From NCBI GenBank assembly GCA_963922205.1, contig CAWUHX010000011.1, forward strand, positions 2,108,249 to 2,172,248: a DNA stretch of 64,000 nucleotides, given 5' to 3'. The stretch's first letter is position 1, and the number at the start of each line of letters is the position of its first letter. Below are positions 34,701 through 46,610 of the stretch, one piece after another. A program made the translations under genes and the position numbers. The DNA is from Romanomermis culicivorax (Eukaryota > Nematoda > Enoplea > Mermithida > Mermithidae). A model generated the notes under the pieces. That model ran no database searches. It had not been told where the DNA came from and worked only from the letters and a program-made list of their open reading frames with translations.

Positions 34701-35326
34701 AATGCAGAAATTCCAAATTTGGGATACTGTAGCCCTGCAAATTTTTTTTATGAGTCTGGGAATTATCCTAATGTTCACCATACAAAACTTGTATTAGTGT
34801 CTCATTTTTAAATTTATCAAGCTCAAGTAGTTCCACAGTGGAGGTCTGAACTACCAGAAAATACAAATTATCAGATAGTGATCTAACTTCAGGTTGCCTC
34901 TAGCGGTACATGAATTTCTGTAATTTTTTGTCAGCAGGTAGAAGACATCGTAAGCTATCTATTGTATATGGGATTTTTGGTGCTTCTGAATTTTAACAGT
35001 ATATATGGCGATTTTTGCGAAAAAACGACAATTTTCGCTCTCAAAATTTGATGTTTCGAGCACCACTGTATTCTTAATGTGCCCTTTACACTAATGAAAT
35101 CTACAGTAAATTGTGGCTCATTCATTTGCCTAATACTGGGTAAATTTCCAGAACACAATGTCTGACGTACCTTAACTTGCAAAAGTCAAAAGAAGTGTAT
35201 TCCAAAAATTAAAAAAATCGAAAATGAATATTATTTTCGTTCCTAGTGCATCAAGTTACACCACATATGTGATTTTTAGGTAAGGTTAATTTTTTACTTA
35301 TCACAACTAAATTGAATCCTCTCAGA
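31779..35326 (-). mobile_element. DNA transposon with about 0.9-kb terminal inverted repeats
   Basis: The segment 31,779-32,745 is the diverged reverse complement of 34,430-35,326. Examples are GTTGTGATAAG at 31,808 against CTTATCACAAC at 35,298, and AGTTTCTCTCCATGAAAATG at 32,625 against its complement near 34,500. Each arm contains two related sub-repeats of about 0.5 kb (GACTATATATACTG-type words followed by TATACA-GTGGATA). The interior (32,913-34,418) holds transposase-like fragments on the minus strand. The exact ends and target duplication could not be fixed because the arms are diverged. Confidence 0.7.
32913..34418 (-). pseudogene. DDE-transposase-like gene in three broken frames
   Basis: Minus-strand fragments follow in order. 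34,418-34,020 reads QTNCYGKRGIPWQI, then YAHVFDPLSQDSDAVIAIID and ICSDKAGCYHG. The next piece, shifted in frame, has SENQSDKGPCD and CKSFDGVK. 33,904-33,602 and 33,386-32,913 give the C-terminal part, with an acidic tail. The pattern of YGKRGIxWH, QDSxxVxAII, QDNAGCYH and SDPQxGKxxCD is one I know from a widespread invertebrate protein family usually left uncharacterised; its acidic residues are placed as in DDE transposases, and its location inside long inverted repeats supports that role. Breaks between the three parts could be frameshifts or introns. Confidence 0.55.
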
Positions 35327-36984
35327 AATCGTGTCTTAAAAAGTGCGCGAGCCCATATCTAATACCAGGCTAAGCGAATAGTTTCACATATTTGATTAAT
35401 AGGTGTTAGGTGTTATTATAGGTGTTAGAAGCTGGACGTTAGAAATCCTTTCTTTCGGTAATCAAATAAAAAAATTCTACACCTACTTCCTGTCTCGGCT
35501 GACCCCCAGTAGAATTTCCAAGCTGTGCACGAACAATTGTTGAAATATGGCTCTATGATTCCTGAGGGGCCTTCTTATGGAACCTTCACGCCCCAATGTA
35601 AGTGTGTATAAGGCCAACAAGTGTGAGTCATTACAAAAGAATAATAGTAATTTTGTTCTTATCAATTTCTAGTAGAAAAGGGACCCATCTGAAGATCAAT
35701 TGGGGCAGTTTTCTTCCAGCTGTTAGTGCATGACTTCTTTATTCTTACCGTTAGGTGTGCATAATTGTCGAGACTTGTGTCAAGTGAAATTGACATTTCT
35801 TGTCGGCAAAATTCTGAATACTGGCATTAGTTGAAAAAAATTTTGCTCAGTCTTTTCTTAGATCTTATTAGTAAAAGGGATGGCGAATCAAGTCGATGCA
35901 AACAAAACCCAGGCCCACATGACAACACTTTTCGGGAAAATCATGTGAAAACCTGCTTTTATCCGTAGTGAAAGTCAAAATATATGATTTGTTTCATCGG
36001 ACACCGCCCTGCATCGATCAGTAAATCAAGCAACTTTTTTCTCTTCTTAGGAATAAATTCCACTGTGTTGATGATTTTCGCATCATGCTAGGTCGGCATT
36101 CTTTACAGATGCCATAAAAATTGTGCAAAGTAATCACTCGAGAGGATATGACTTAACTAATTATAACATGATACAGGCAGTGAACTATTCGGTATTTTAG
36201 AACTCAATAAATAACTCGCGTTTAACTCTAGCTACAATTCCACGATTTTTGATAAGTAAGAAAATTCTTCGTTGATTTATATTGAGTTATCATTCAGAAA
36301 ATCTTGACCCTCATTGTTCCAAAAAGAAGATACACCGTTGTTAGCTGAATGATTGGAATCGAAGAAAGTGCTTTCTTTTTAGAATACATAAAAAAAGTCG
36401 TAATGATACTCGTACAACCAAATATATGGTCTGATACAGGATGGAAACAAAAATCGAGCGGAATATTTTATAGCAACGACGTCAGTGATCAATGCAGATA
36501 AAAAACAGCGGAAGGCAAGTTCTTAAGTTTTACTGTAATGAGAAATATGCTAATTGTGGTGCCTATGCACTTTAGCGACCTCGGAATTTTTTTCCAAATT
36601 TTTTAGCATGTAAGGTATATGCAGCGTGTAGCTACCTAGTTTTTCAACCTGTAAGGAACACGCGCAAGTTCACTGCCTTCCGTCCACCAGTTACCCAACC
36701 AACAAAATCTTTTTGGCATTGTTAAATATCAAATTGTAAACTTGGAGTATGAACTCGTAAATGCACAAAAAAGCACCCATCCTTGTTTCGTGCGCAGCTG
36801 TCAGAATGGACTTAATTTGGAAGGTGCCTGACGGTATGTTCGCTGCGCGCCCGCCTACGTGGCTCCACCCCGCTTCGCCCTAAGCCTATGCCTATAAATT
36901 AGGTAGGTAAATGACAGGCAATACACTGTAGTTCTTTATATTTTACATCAAAATAAGTTTACACCATCTGATTCGGCGATTGGG
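35327..36984. other. No gene recognised
   Basis: AT-rich spacer without convincing frames on either strand. A GC-richer stretch at about 36,835-36,890 (CGCTGCGCGCCCGCC) stands out but matches nothing I know. Confidence 0.4.
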
Positions 36985-36987
36985 ATG

Positions 36988-37072
36988 CACAAGCGCCATG
37001 CAGTGCACAACCGCCTTGTAGTGCACAAGCGCTATGTGGTGCACAAGTGCCACCTAGTGCACAAGCGCCATA
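36988..37072. repeat. 21-bp tandem repeat, about four copies
   Basis: The unit is near GTGCACAAGCGCCATGTAGT. The reverse complement appears at about 38,735-38,815 (TACATGGCGCTTGTG). Part of the outer arms of the fold-back structure. Confidence 0.8.
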
Positions 37073-37857
37073 AAGAATATCAATCGAACACGTTCACGAT
37101 TTCACACAGATTAAGATGAACTCGTATTCCACAGTTCTTGAAAGTGAGGTTTATCCAGCATTTATTTGAGATCGATCATACTCTAATCATTTAATTGCAT
37201 TATTGTGACAAAAATTACATATTCTTATCGGTTTTCCTTGCCAAATGTCGCATGCAGCGCAAAAACACACATTACAAACTGATAGTTATGTGGTTTCAAA
37301 CTTTTACAACGTTGCGAAAAACTTGACATTTTTGGAAATTTTTCGTTCAAAAATTGGTATTTTTTAATCAAAAAATTTTGCAGTATTTTTCCCGACGAAA
37401 AGTATGTGCGTTTGTAACCATAGCATTGGCGAATTCTGTGGGGGGATCACCCAATTGCTAGCCATACGGCCGGCGATTCTCAAAAGGATTCGCGTTTGCA
37501 AAACCAATTTTAAGGTACGTTATTAAATCGGGAATACAGTAAATCTAGAGCAAAAAACGAAGTAGTCGGAAAAAGTGAGACAAACTCTAATGCTTCCAGA
37601 ACATTCTATAATTATCGACGAACTAATACACTTTTCTAAGAACACTGTCTAGTACAAAAAATTTCATGATTACACTATGCTAATTAATTTTTCTCAACCA
37701 TTACCTGTGCAGAGTGACCTGCTTGTTGAGGACAATGTATGCGACATTTGGTGATAGTAGAAAAAGAATCACGCGTAGCGTTCAATGATGAGAAAATGTA
37801 ATTTTTGTCAAAATAATGGAAATAAATAATTTCTATAGCATCGACCTCAAATAGATC

Positions 37858-37978
37858 GTGCCCAAACTCCGCCACCGTCCCAACACCGCCACCGTACCAA
37901 CACCACCACCGTCCCAACTCCGCCACTTTCGTGTCCCAAAACCGCCACCGTCCCAACTCCGCCACTTTCTTGTCCTAA
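37858..37978. repeat. 17-bp minisatellite CCGTCCCAACTCCGCCA
   Basis: About six diverged units rich in C on the plus strand; the complementary, shorter array is at 38,560-38,625. It forms the inner arms of the fold-back structure. Confidence 0.8.
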
Positions 37979-39097
37979 CTTTCGCAATCTTTCAAAAAGT
38001 TTGTTTTTTGTAACAAAGTTTTTTTGTTACTTAACAACATGACATTGCTAATTCATAGGATGGCAAAAACTGATATTATCATTAAAGCAATAAATACATG
38101 GTATATCTATATAATCTTCGTTTGTATAGTCGTACTTAACTATACAAACGATTTTACCGAAATAACCAAAAATAGAACAACGAGCATGAGACCGGAATTT
38201 ACTTCATTAGCATATTACCAAAATAAATGAGTGCTTTGCACATTAAAATACAAATATACGTGTCTGTTTTCATTTCTTGTTGTCAATTGATTCGAATTTA
38301 TGTAATCAAATCATGGGTGACTTTGGTACTATTGAAAATTTTAGGAATCAGGAATTAAAGAGTAATTTAGTGATAATTGCGGCGCATAATGATCCGGATT
38401 TGTATTTTCTGTTCCGGAAGAAAAGTTCTAAACGTTTGTCAAACAATGAAACATCGCTTATATCTTAAAATATTGTTCATTCATAGATCTGATAAGCACA
38501 TTTGGTTGAGTTTAACGTGTTACAAAAAATAAACTTTTTGAAAGATTGCGAAAGTTGGGACAAGAAAGTGGCGGAGTTGGGACGGTGGTGGAGTTGGGAC
38601 GGCGGCAGTGTTGGGATGGTACCCTTAAATAAACGATAGATTAACTTCACTTTCAAGAAACGTGGAACACGTTTTCATATTGATATTATGTGAAAGCATA
38701 ACGCATCCATACCGAATTGTTATTATATATGACGCATGTGCTCTACATGGCGCTTGTGAGTACATGGTGCTTGTGCTCTACCTGGCGCTAGTGCAGTGCA
38801 TGGCGCTTGTGAAATCGACCCAATGCAGCTTGTTCTTGTTTATTTATGCAAATTTTATTAAAAAGTAACGTTTATTTCTTGTATTGAAATCTTTCAATCT
38901 TCAGCTGCATCTCGTTTCCGCTAACTCAGTATAGATGAAAAATTATCAGCAAAATTCTCTGAATAAGGTGAAAAGCTAAAAAATGTTTTGGCACTTTGTG
39001 ACGAAACAAATATTTATCCCAAAAAACAAATTTATGTTCCACTCGGTATACATCAACCTACAAGTTGCAAAACACTTCGGATCATGAAAAATATTAG

Positions 39098-40795
39098 TAC
39101 TAGTTTATTAGAAAATGCCCCGATGGGGCAGAAAAAAAAGAATATACTTGCTTGGTTAGTCGCCAAGCTAGAAAAAGAAGTGGACTAGATTTTTGAGAAC
39201 TTGGGTTAAAGTTGGAAAAAATTCACTTTCATTATATTGCGTTTTCATTCTTTTTCAAAAAAAATTTTTCCATGTCTGTGAAAAAAAACATTCTGCAGCA
39301 TCGCGCATTTTGTCTTCCCCCGGCATCAACTACAGTAACATTTTTTTACATAAAAATCATATGCACATGACTTCAAATGTAAAGAAATGGTAAACCAATA
39401 GCATTCTAACTCCCAACCGATTCAAATCTTCTGCCTCTCACACTAGCAGAAGAATTGTGAGGGAGGCATATTATAGTCATTTTCAGAACTATAAAGAAAC
39501 CTAAGATCGGTTGCACTAACCCAACATGGAGATGATCTCAACATCGGAATTAAATTGATGATCTTTGAGTTTGAGCTAATCGCAATGTCCAAATTATTTT
39601 CTTCCAGTGCACAAACAATACTCACTTCAAGATTAAATAATACTGAGGTTTAAGTTCGAGTTTGGGAATTGCACAAATTTTTATATTTATCTGCTTTAGG
39701 GATAAGAAAATTATGCCAAAATGAAGTGCAACCCGACAGCTCGAGCTGGGGATTATCTCAACATTGAGATTCTACCAAACTTGAGATCAAACCGAGTTGC
39801 CTTTTTTCGAGAATATCTTGAGCTCGTGCTTAGACCCCTTTAGTGCAGTTGGGCCTTGGTAACAGTCGTTGGGCATCGATCCGCAAATGGGAGAACAGGG
39901 TAAAGCATACAAAAATGCACCTGATTCAGCCATGCCTATATTAGGGGTGTGCGCCAAATCCCATACCCAGTTGTCCCCCACTATACTCGCACCCGCACAG
40001 CAACAGTACGACTTTTTTGAAAGCAGGATGGGAGTGACAGGGATAGATGAAATTACTTCCCATCTGTTATCCCCCAAAAAGCTTGTGCTCTTTCTGCAAA
40101 TTTCAGTTTAAATACAAAAACTGTGAATGATGCTATTTCGTTGAATAATTAAATGGAGGAGAATAAATTTTTTATAGCTTGTAATCAGTAGAACTTACGG
40201 AGTGAATTATACATGATATGTTATATAAGATGAGTGAATTAAACATATCTTGTACAATCGATTTAGTTCTAAGAAGACTTCATACTGTAGCATTTTTTAA
40301 AAAACTGAGTGGGATTTCATGTGTTACTTTCCAAGAACTGATTCCTGTTATTGACACTAAAATTAGCAAAAAAATTCAATGCTGTTAGTAGCACACATGT
40401 GTGAGGGGAGACGTGGGGTACAAACTACCCCAAGGGTTTTGAAACTGGAAAATTTAAAATGAAAAAAAATTTTTGGTCAATTTTTTTTTAATTTTTTGTC
40501 TCAAAAAACGCTAAACAACGAAGGCCCACCCCTGTAACCTCCTCAAATTTCGGAGATGCACATGTTTGGTTGGAAAGTGTGTTGATGCACTCAGCTGCAC
40601 AATATACTTTTTCACAGACATGGAGAATTCTTCTTCAGAAAGAATGAAAATCCAATATAACGAAAGTGAATTGTTTCCAACTTTAACTCAAGTTCTGCAA
40701 AATCTAGTCCACTTCTTTTTCTAGCTTGGCAGCTATCCAAGCAAGTACATTATTCTTTTTTCTGCCCCATCAGGGCATTTTCTAATAAACTAGTC
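39098..40795. mobile_element. Element bounded by roughly 190-bp inverted repeats
   Basis: 39,098-39,290 (TACTAGTTTATTAGAAAATGCCC and onward through CCATGTCTGTGAAAAA) is repeated inverted at 40,605-40,795. A 66-codon frame crosses the left arm (38,988-39,188) with KKKNILAWLVAKLEKEVD; the right arm carries a diverged copy. The interior 39,300-40,600 has no recognisable transposase. Class unknown. Confidence 0.55.
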
Positions 40796-40944
40796 TACTT
40801 CAGAAGCACATTGAAGTTTTAAATTTTGTCATCCTTGCATCAGAAACAATAAAAAACAATCTCAAAGCTACAAATCCTCACTTTCAGTAAAAGTAAAAGA
40901 TGTAAACTACATAGAACTTGGAACCTGTTGTAAACCTAGTTAAA

Positions 40945-41030
40945 AGTGACCGTTTCCATTGAATTTGCCATGATCAAGAACCCATCAACCCAAAAACTGT
41001 AGAAATACATCGGTTTACACTGTCACATTA
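40945..41030. repeat. Satellite unit left of element B
   Basis: GTGACCGTTTCCATTGAATTTG, then CCCAAAAACTGTAGAAATACA and GGTTTACACTG correspond to the satellite at 54,255-54,595 and 63,887-64,000. One diverged unit is visible. Confidence 0.65.
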
Positions 41031-42023
41031 AACGAATTTGGAGCCATGTCACATTAAACGAAATGGGGACAATCACATTGAAGGGAAGAAACCCATGCCA
41101 TATTGATACGAATACGGCTGTGTCACTGTGAGTGAGGCACTGTGACCCCATTGGGTGGCTCGCTATTATATTCGTTCTGGGAACCCTACCCAGCTGGTAC
41201 TGGCTATAGGAGGGCCTATAGAGTAGGTACCTCGGTACTGTCCTTGGGTTCTGCTCTAGAATAATAGACAATGCCACCAGGTCAGGAGTGGCAATCCCTA
41301 GTCTCATTCAGTGAGAATGAAGGACAAGGCCATTTGTGGAATGGCCTACTCTAGGGGACCCGATTGTAAACCTAAATCCCCTTTTTGGCCCTAACCCAAT
41401 AGGAACAAGGGCTCTTCTAATTGAGGGGAGTCTCAAGGGAAACCTGACTTAGGAAAGGGTTCCCACAATACACCCTCAACAACAATAATCCCCTGAGAAG
41501 ACTTACCTTGTCTTTTTCTCAACTATGACTATGTGTGAGTTGATGAGTTCACGAACCCTGGGACGATGGAAATGGGGTGATGACATTCCAATTTGGGGTT
41601 CCGCGTGGGGTGTACTGTAAAACAGGTTGGCGGGTGATGCAAGCGATCCACTAATGGAGTGGCAGGCAGGTACTAGGGGAGAGGGGCAATGTATATCCTC
41701 TGTAGGAATGCTGGCGGCAAACGCAGTGATGGAGACAAAGACATATGCAAATTTATTCAAAAACGATAGGCAGCAGATGCAATGTGATGTTAAACAAAAA
41801 TAAAGTCGATAGAGGGGAAGACACAGAGCTAAACGCAAAAGAAAACGATGTAAGCCCAAAAATGAGTACAAAACTACCGGAACAGACCCTTTTAGAGGGC
41901 CTCGTAGACTTACAGTATGCCCTGGGTGGGGCTAACAATGCCCAAGCTAACTTCTGCAGCCGAAATTGCTGCAAAAGATGCCTATGGTCACATAGACATT
42001 TTCCAGTTCAAATACGTTAAGCA
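41031..42023. other. Unassigned sequence between satellite and element B 3' LTR
   Basis: About 1 kb, less AT-rich than its surroundings. The start has two copies of GTCACATTAAACGAA. No frames with recognisable domains are seen. It could be another solo insertion or an extension of element B not present at its other end. Confidence 0.35.
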
Positions 42024-42430
42024 TTGGGGCGAATTTCACTCTCCATGCTGAACATATGAATGTCTTTTAGAGAGAATCTCCAAACTAGTTGTTTTGCATT
42101 GCAAAACATTGCTAGTTTTTACTGATAAGAGGTGCATGTAATGCTCCAATTATGGCCATGAGCTCCTAGAGCTTATCTTGGCAGAAATTCTAACTAATGG
42201 GTTACATAACATAGTCTGTGTGCACAACAGAAAAATAACAAAACGCAACAGAAGTGAAAACACAAAATGAAACAGAAACAAAACACAAAAAATGCACACA
42301 AAAATGCATGTAAAATATAATGAACAAAACAAAAAGTAAGGTAACTCTTAAACAAAAAAGTGGCTGAAAACATTAAGTATTGGCATGATGTAAATCAGGT
42401 GAGGTTATGCAAAATTGATCAGCACGTGAC
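42024..42430 (-). repeat. 3' LTR of element B
   Basis: It matches 53,834-54,247 nearly throughout (CCATGCT-AACAT-TGAATGTCTTTTAGAG and more). The plus-strand ends are TTGGGGCGAATTTC and CACGTGACA. Confidence 0.85.
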
Positions 42431-42841
42431 ACAGCTGTCCTTGGAAAAAGGGCGTCCTTATCCTTGTGACGGTAGAGGTTCATGTGACATGTCCCTGGAA
42501 GTTGATCATCCAAGGAGTGTTACGGCCAATGGTCAATGGTCCAATAGATTTTCCGCGCATTCTGGCTCATGGAGTTATGTGTTGACTGGAAGTTGGTAAT
42601 GTTTGGAGTTGCTGACGTCAATTGATCCATGTGGTCAGTGATGGGTGGAGTTGCCATTGTCGACTGATCTGTGAGATCTGTAATGAGATAAAAAGAAAAA
42701 ATTTTAGGGGTGAGATGCAGGCATGGGGTTGCACCTGTGGTATAAGGCAATACCTTAGTTTAGATGCTTTGATCCCTGCTCATTCTCTTCTTTACACTAA
42801 TGATCCAGCGTGGAACAAGAGTGGGTATTCCATGAGGGGCA
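42431..42841. other. 411-bp segment between LTR and a second polypurine-like boundary
   Basis: In minus sense both edges carry CAAGGACAGCTG (or AAAGGACAGCTG) followed by TG, as if the LTR boundary had been duplicated with an insertion. The segment has no similarity I can see to the LTR and no coding frame. Confidence 0.4.
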
Positions 42842-42908
42842 CAGCTGTCCTTTGAAAAAGGACATCCTCGTCTATAAGCCGGGACAAAAGAAGAGAAGAG
42901 CTATTTGA

Positions 42909-44154
42909 TTAAGGGTCGGAGACCTCTGCATCAAGATGTGGGTTAATGGGATCTTGTATAAAATCTCGACTTGTTGATGGAATCAACAAGGGTGCAGTCT
43001 CAAATACCTGTGAAGTGGAAGGTATCTCTTCTGCTTCACTTGGTGGATCAGGTGACACGTAGCATCTAAGCTGATTGACATGCACAGTATCTTCTTGACC
43101 AGTCTCAAGACGAATGGTGACATCAGGATATGCCACATCTGTTACAGAATAGGGCCCATCTTAAATGGGCAGCAGTTTAGGGGTAAGACCACATCTGCTG
43201 GTAGTGCCCAGTCCGAGCACTTGATCCCCAACTTCATATGAGACATTTCATGCCATGCCATCGTAAGATCGAGCATAAGGCACCTGTGATTTCTCAATCC
43301 GACTCTGGATTAAGGTCAAGGCATTTGTAAAATGCTGTTTGACCTCCATATCATATGTGGAAATATCAATGATATGGGCCCGAGGGCGCGGTGTCAACAG
43401 GTGGCATGGGCATACGACCATACATGAGTTCAAAGGGGGAATATCCTGTGGACTCATTCATGCTAATGTTAACGGCAAACACAGAATACCGCAGGTGTTC
43501 ATCCCAATCAGTATGACTTTGATGAACATACATTCGTAGCCATGAAGCTAGCATTTGATTAGCTCTCTCCACTTCGCCGTTTGTCATCCCATGATAAGCG
43601 GTGTAGTGGATTTTCTTAGTCAAACAGATGGCAGTGATTTTGGCCATCAGTTTCAATGTGAAATCAGTGCCACAATCAGACTGAAGAATCTGTGGTGCCC
43701 CATGCTGGCAAACAATTTGTGTGACAAAAAGGCAGGCTATGGTTTGCGCAGTGATATCCGGAGTAGCGAAAGCCTTAACCCATTTGGTAAAGTAGTCTAT
43801 GAAAACTACAATAAAATGGTTGCCAGCCTTACTACTGGTCATTGGTCCCATACAGTTGACACCTACTCGATGAAATGACCCCCTAATGGTGAAAGGTTTC
43901 AGAGCTGTTCCGGTCTTTTGTCTACCAGGTTTATACTGTTGGCAAAAATCACACGGCTGGCAAAAGGACTTGATGTCCGCACTGAGGGAAGGCCAGTGGT
44001 ACCTGCAGGCTATTAGCCGCGGGCTACACTTAGCACCAAAGTGTCCAGCTATAATGTCATTATGATGGGCCTTCATAATGGTAATAACCATGGATCTGGG
44101 TATGACAATTTTGTTGGACTCGCCTGTCCACTTTTGAAGGATGTTATCCAACAA
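42909..44154 (-). pseudogene. pol: Integrase of element B
   Basis: A 262-codon frame (44,154-43,366) holds the zinc-binding region (AHHNDIIAGHFG, then CQPCDFCQQY) and the catalytic core. The first Asp is replaced by Asn (VGVNCMGP, where C has VGVDCMGP); the second (QSDCGTDF) and the Glu (GEVERANQ) are present. The frame shifts near 43,440. The C-terminal part continues in broken frames, with YSVTDVAYPDVTIRLETGQE and a Pro/Ser-rich tail, to 42,909. No chromodomain. Confidence 0.85.
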
Positions 44155-44412
44155 GTGGTAGCCATAAACATCGTTCTGATCACCCTCGGGTTTCAGTTAT
44201 CTAAGAATAGAGTCTATATCCGGATCCTCAAAATGAGCTGCGAGAAGGTCCTGGTGCTGTGCACTCATCGATATCTCAGCATAAGACTCTGATCTGGCCA
44301 GGCGCTGCGCACCATTGGTGATCAATTCAGATGATCTCTCCAGGCGCTGAGCACCATCGGTGACCATCATCACTTGTCCCTCAGGCCTGTAAAGAGGAGT
44401 ATCATCAATACT

Positions 44413-46152
44413 CTAACCGGTAAGGGAATTAGGATCTGGTAGGCGCCATAATGCTTCAGCATTACCATTAGACCAACCTTTTTGCAGCCGAATTGTCAGT
44501 TTGAATTCAGCAAGTGCGAGACCCCAGTGAGCTATCCTGGCAGACTGGTTAGGTTTCTCCAACACAGCCTTGACAGCAGTATGGTCCCTCTGTACGACCA
44601 TCTCATGTTGAAAGAGGTAAGGTGGAAAGTCCTTGACAAAATGGACAACAGCGAGTTTCCAACTCCGTAATAGAGTAGTTTTTCTCAGCTGCTGTTAACC
44701 CACAGCTGGCGTACGCGACAGGATGGTCATGTCCATCATCATCTAACTGGTTTAGAACCCAGCCTATTCTGGAAATACTTGCATTGGTTTGAAAGATGAA
44801 GGATTTCATAAAGTCTGGATGGCGCAGAATAGAGGGGTTCATCAGCAACCTTTCGAGTTCATTGAATGCCGCTTGCTGAGGTTTTGACCACAGGAAGGTA
44901 ACTTCTTCAGTAAGAGCTTGATCAGCAGCTCGCTGTGCCGGGTGCAACCAGGGATGAAACACCTGTAATAAGACAGGAGACCAAGAAAGGACTTGATGTC
45001 TTTGGTGTTTTGTGGAATGGGTAGATTCTGGATGGCAGCCAGTTTGACTTTATCCAGTTCTAGACTGTTCTCTGAGATGCCATAACCTAGATATTCCACC
45101 TCAGAGTGTGAAAACTTGCACTTGCTCAGTCTGAGCTTCATTCCACCCTGATGGAGATGCGAGAACACATCCGTTAGGCCCTCAAGCATCTGGGTGTGAG
45201 AGTTCCTGAACACAAAGATGTCATCGAGATAGGTCAATGCTGTACGCCACTGTAAATCCTGTAAGGAGCAGGTCCATGAGATGTTGGAACATCCCAGGGG
45301 CCTTGCAAAGACCAAACGGCAGATAGTTGAACTCCTAAAGTCAAATAGGCATATTAAATGCCATCTATTCCTTGTCAGCCTGGGCAATAGGTATGGACTA
45401 GTAGGCGTTAGCCTGATCAAGGGTTGTGAGGTACTTCATACCCTTGAGTGTGTTCAGGATGTCATCTATCCATGGGAGAGGGTAGACATCCTTCTTTGTG
45501 ACCTTGTTGAGTCCATGAAAATTGACACATATCCGGTGCCATCCATTTTTCTTTCCCAACAGGATGGTATTCGTAGCCCACAGTGATGTCCTAGGCCCAA
45601 TAATACATTTTTCCTGGAGTGCCCTAACTTCCTGCATGATGAGGTCCTTTTCCTTAGGTGCGGTGTGGTAAGGAAATGGGTGAACTGAGCGGGTGTCCCC
45701 CTTTTGATTTCATGGTGCACAAGGTCAGTGGAATCTGTGTCCTTCTCATCAATACCATAGAGTTCAGTGTATGTGACCAATAGGTAAAGTAATGCTGTCT
45801 GGTCCTATTAGTAGATATCAGGGGATATCACAGCATTTGCCTTGACCCACTTCTGGTCAAGGACAGTATCTGATTTGACCGCTGATCCCCGTGAAAGATC
45901 GGTGTGCATCTGCATATCACTGATGGTCATGTGCGGGTAGAGAACCACTGAATGTGTATTCGGGTTGACTACCTGTAAGGGGATGCGGCTGTTAGCCACT
46001 GTACTCACAGTGCCAGCAAAATATACGCTGCTATGAAATCCCGAGAGGGGCTTAGGGAAGAAAGCCACCTCTGGTACATTCGTATATAGTGATGGTACAG
46101 GTGCAGTAAATTGCGTCAGTGAGCGGGGCTCAAGCACAATCAACTCCTGCAA
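44413..46152 (-). pseudogene. pol: Reverse transcriptase and RNase H of element B
   Basis: Broken frames cover the pre-RT segment (LIVLEPRSLTQFTAPVPSLY, matching C), the RT fingers (LWATNTILLGKKNGWHRICV) and the palm with an intact YLDD at about 45,225. The connection and RNase H follow. The RNase H first Asp reads QTNAS, against QTDAS in C. Frame changes occur near 45,400, 44,950 and 44,600. It is less complete than in C. Confidence 0.85.
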
Positions 46153-46179
46153 GGGCAGAGCACCACATGCAGAAGGAGG

Positions 46180-46545
46180 ATTGTGAATGAGGCCATCACA
46201 TGGGACCTTTTAGTCCTTAAATTGGAGAAAGGATTTCTCCCAGTTCAAGCTAACACAATTGAACCATCTGAGGAAGTTTGTCCCCAGGACTAGTTCAGCT
46301 GAACAATTCTCCTGTATTTGGACCTGAATCTATTCAGAGACATCAGCTCTGTCACTGTGACACAGGCAGCGCCTAGCAGTAGGATCTGAGACCCATTAGC
46401 TGCTATGGGGCGAACCCTAGTCTCTGTGAGCACCAAGTTAGGTAGTTGGATGGGAGCAAGAAAACCCCTCCTGTATCTATCAGAGGCATGGCTTCCACCC
46501 TGCTGTTGAGGAGAACTCTGATATGAGGGGTCCTCATCTCAGTGG
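46180..46545 (-). pseudogene. pol: Retropepsin 2 of element B (the one adjacent to RT)
   Basis: The order is HIRVLLNSRVEAMPLIDTGG with the DTG active site, then, after a frameshift, a CVTVTE stretch. After another shift comes CSAELVLGTNFLRWF, the usual LG-x-N-x-L end of a retropepsin, then KVPCDGL. It aligns part by part with the single protease of C, so it is the orthologous domain. Confidence 0.7.
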
Positions 46546-46610
46546 ACTAGAAGGCTGACACTACATGACCTGGATCAGATGCAGTATCACCAAAGCTCGA
46601 CTCTGGCGTA

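Larger units (their letters stand above)
36985..38835. mobile_element. Nested fold-back structure (two pairs of inverted repeats)
   Basis: The outer arms are 36,985-37,170 and 38,625-38,835. Both contain copies of a 21-bp unit near GTGCACAAGCGCCATGTA on one strand and its complement on the other, then AATATCAAT, ACACGTT and TTCTTGAAAGTGA words. The inner arms are 37,858-38,020 and 38,525-38,625: the CCGTCCCAACTCCGCCACTT minisatellite plus TTTCGCAATCTTTCAAAAAG. The loop 38,021-38,524 has two short plus-strand frames (68 and 63 codons) without recognised domains; one has a hydrophobic segment. It looks like a fold-back type transposon with tandem-repeat arms. Confidence 0.6.

Noticed and set aside
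36988-37072. CRISPR-like array
   Set aside because: Units are contiguous tandem repeats without unique spacers, in an animal genome.
41023-42023. Extended LTR of element B on the left
   Set aside because: No counterpart of this sequence exists beside the right LTR, so it cannot be part of the long terminal repeat.
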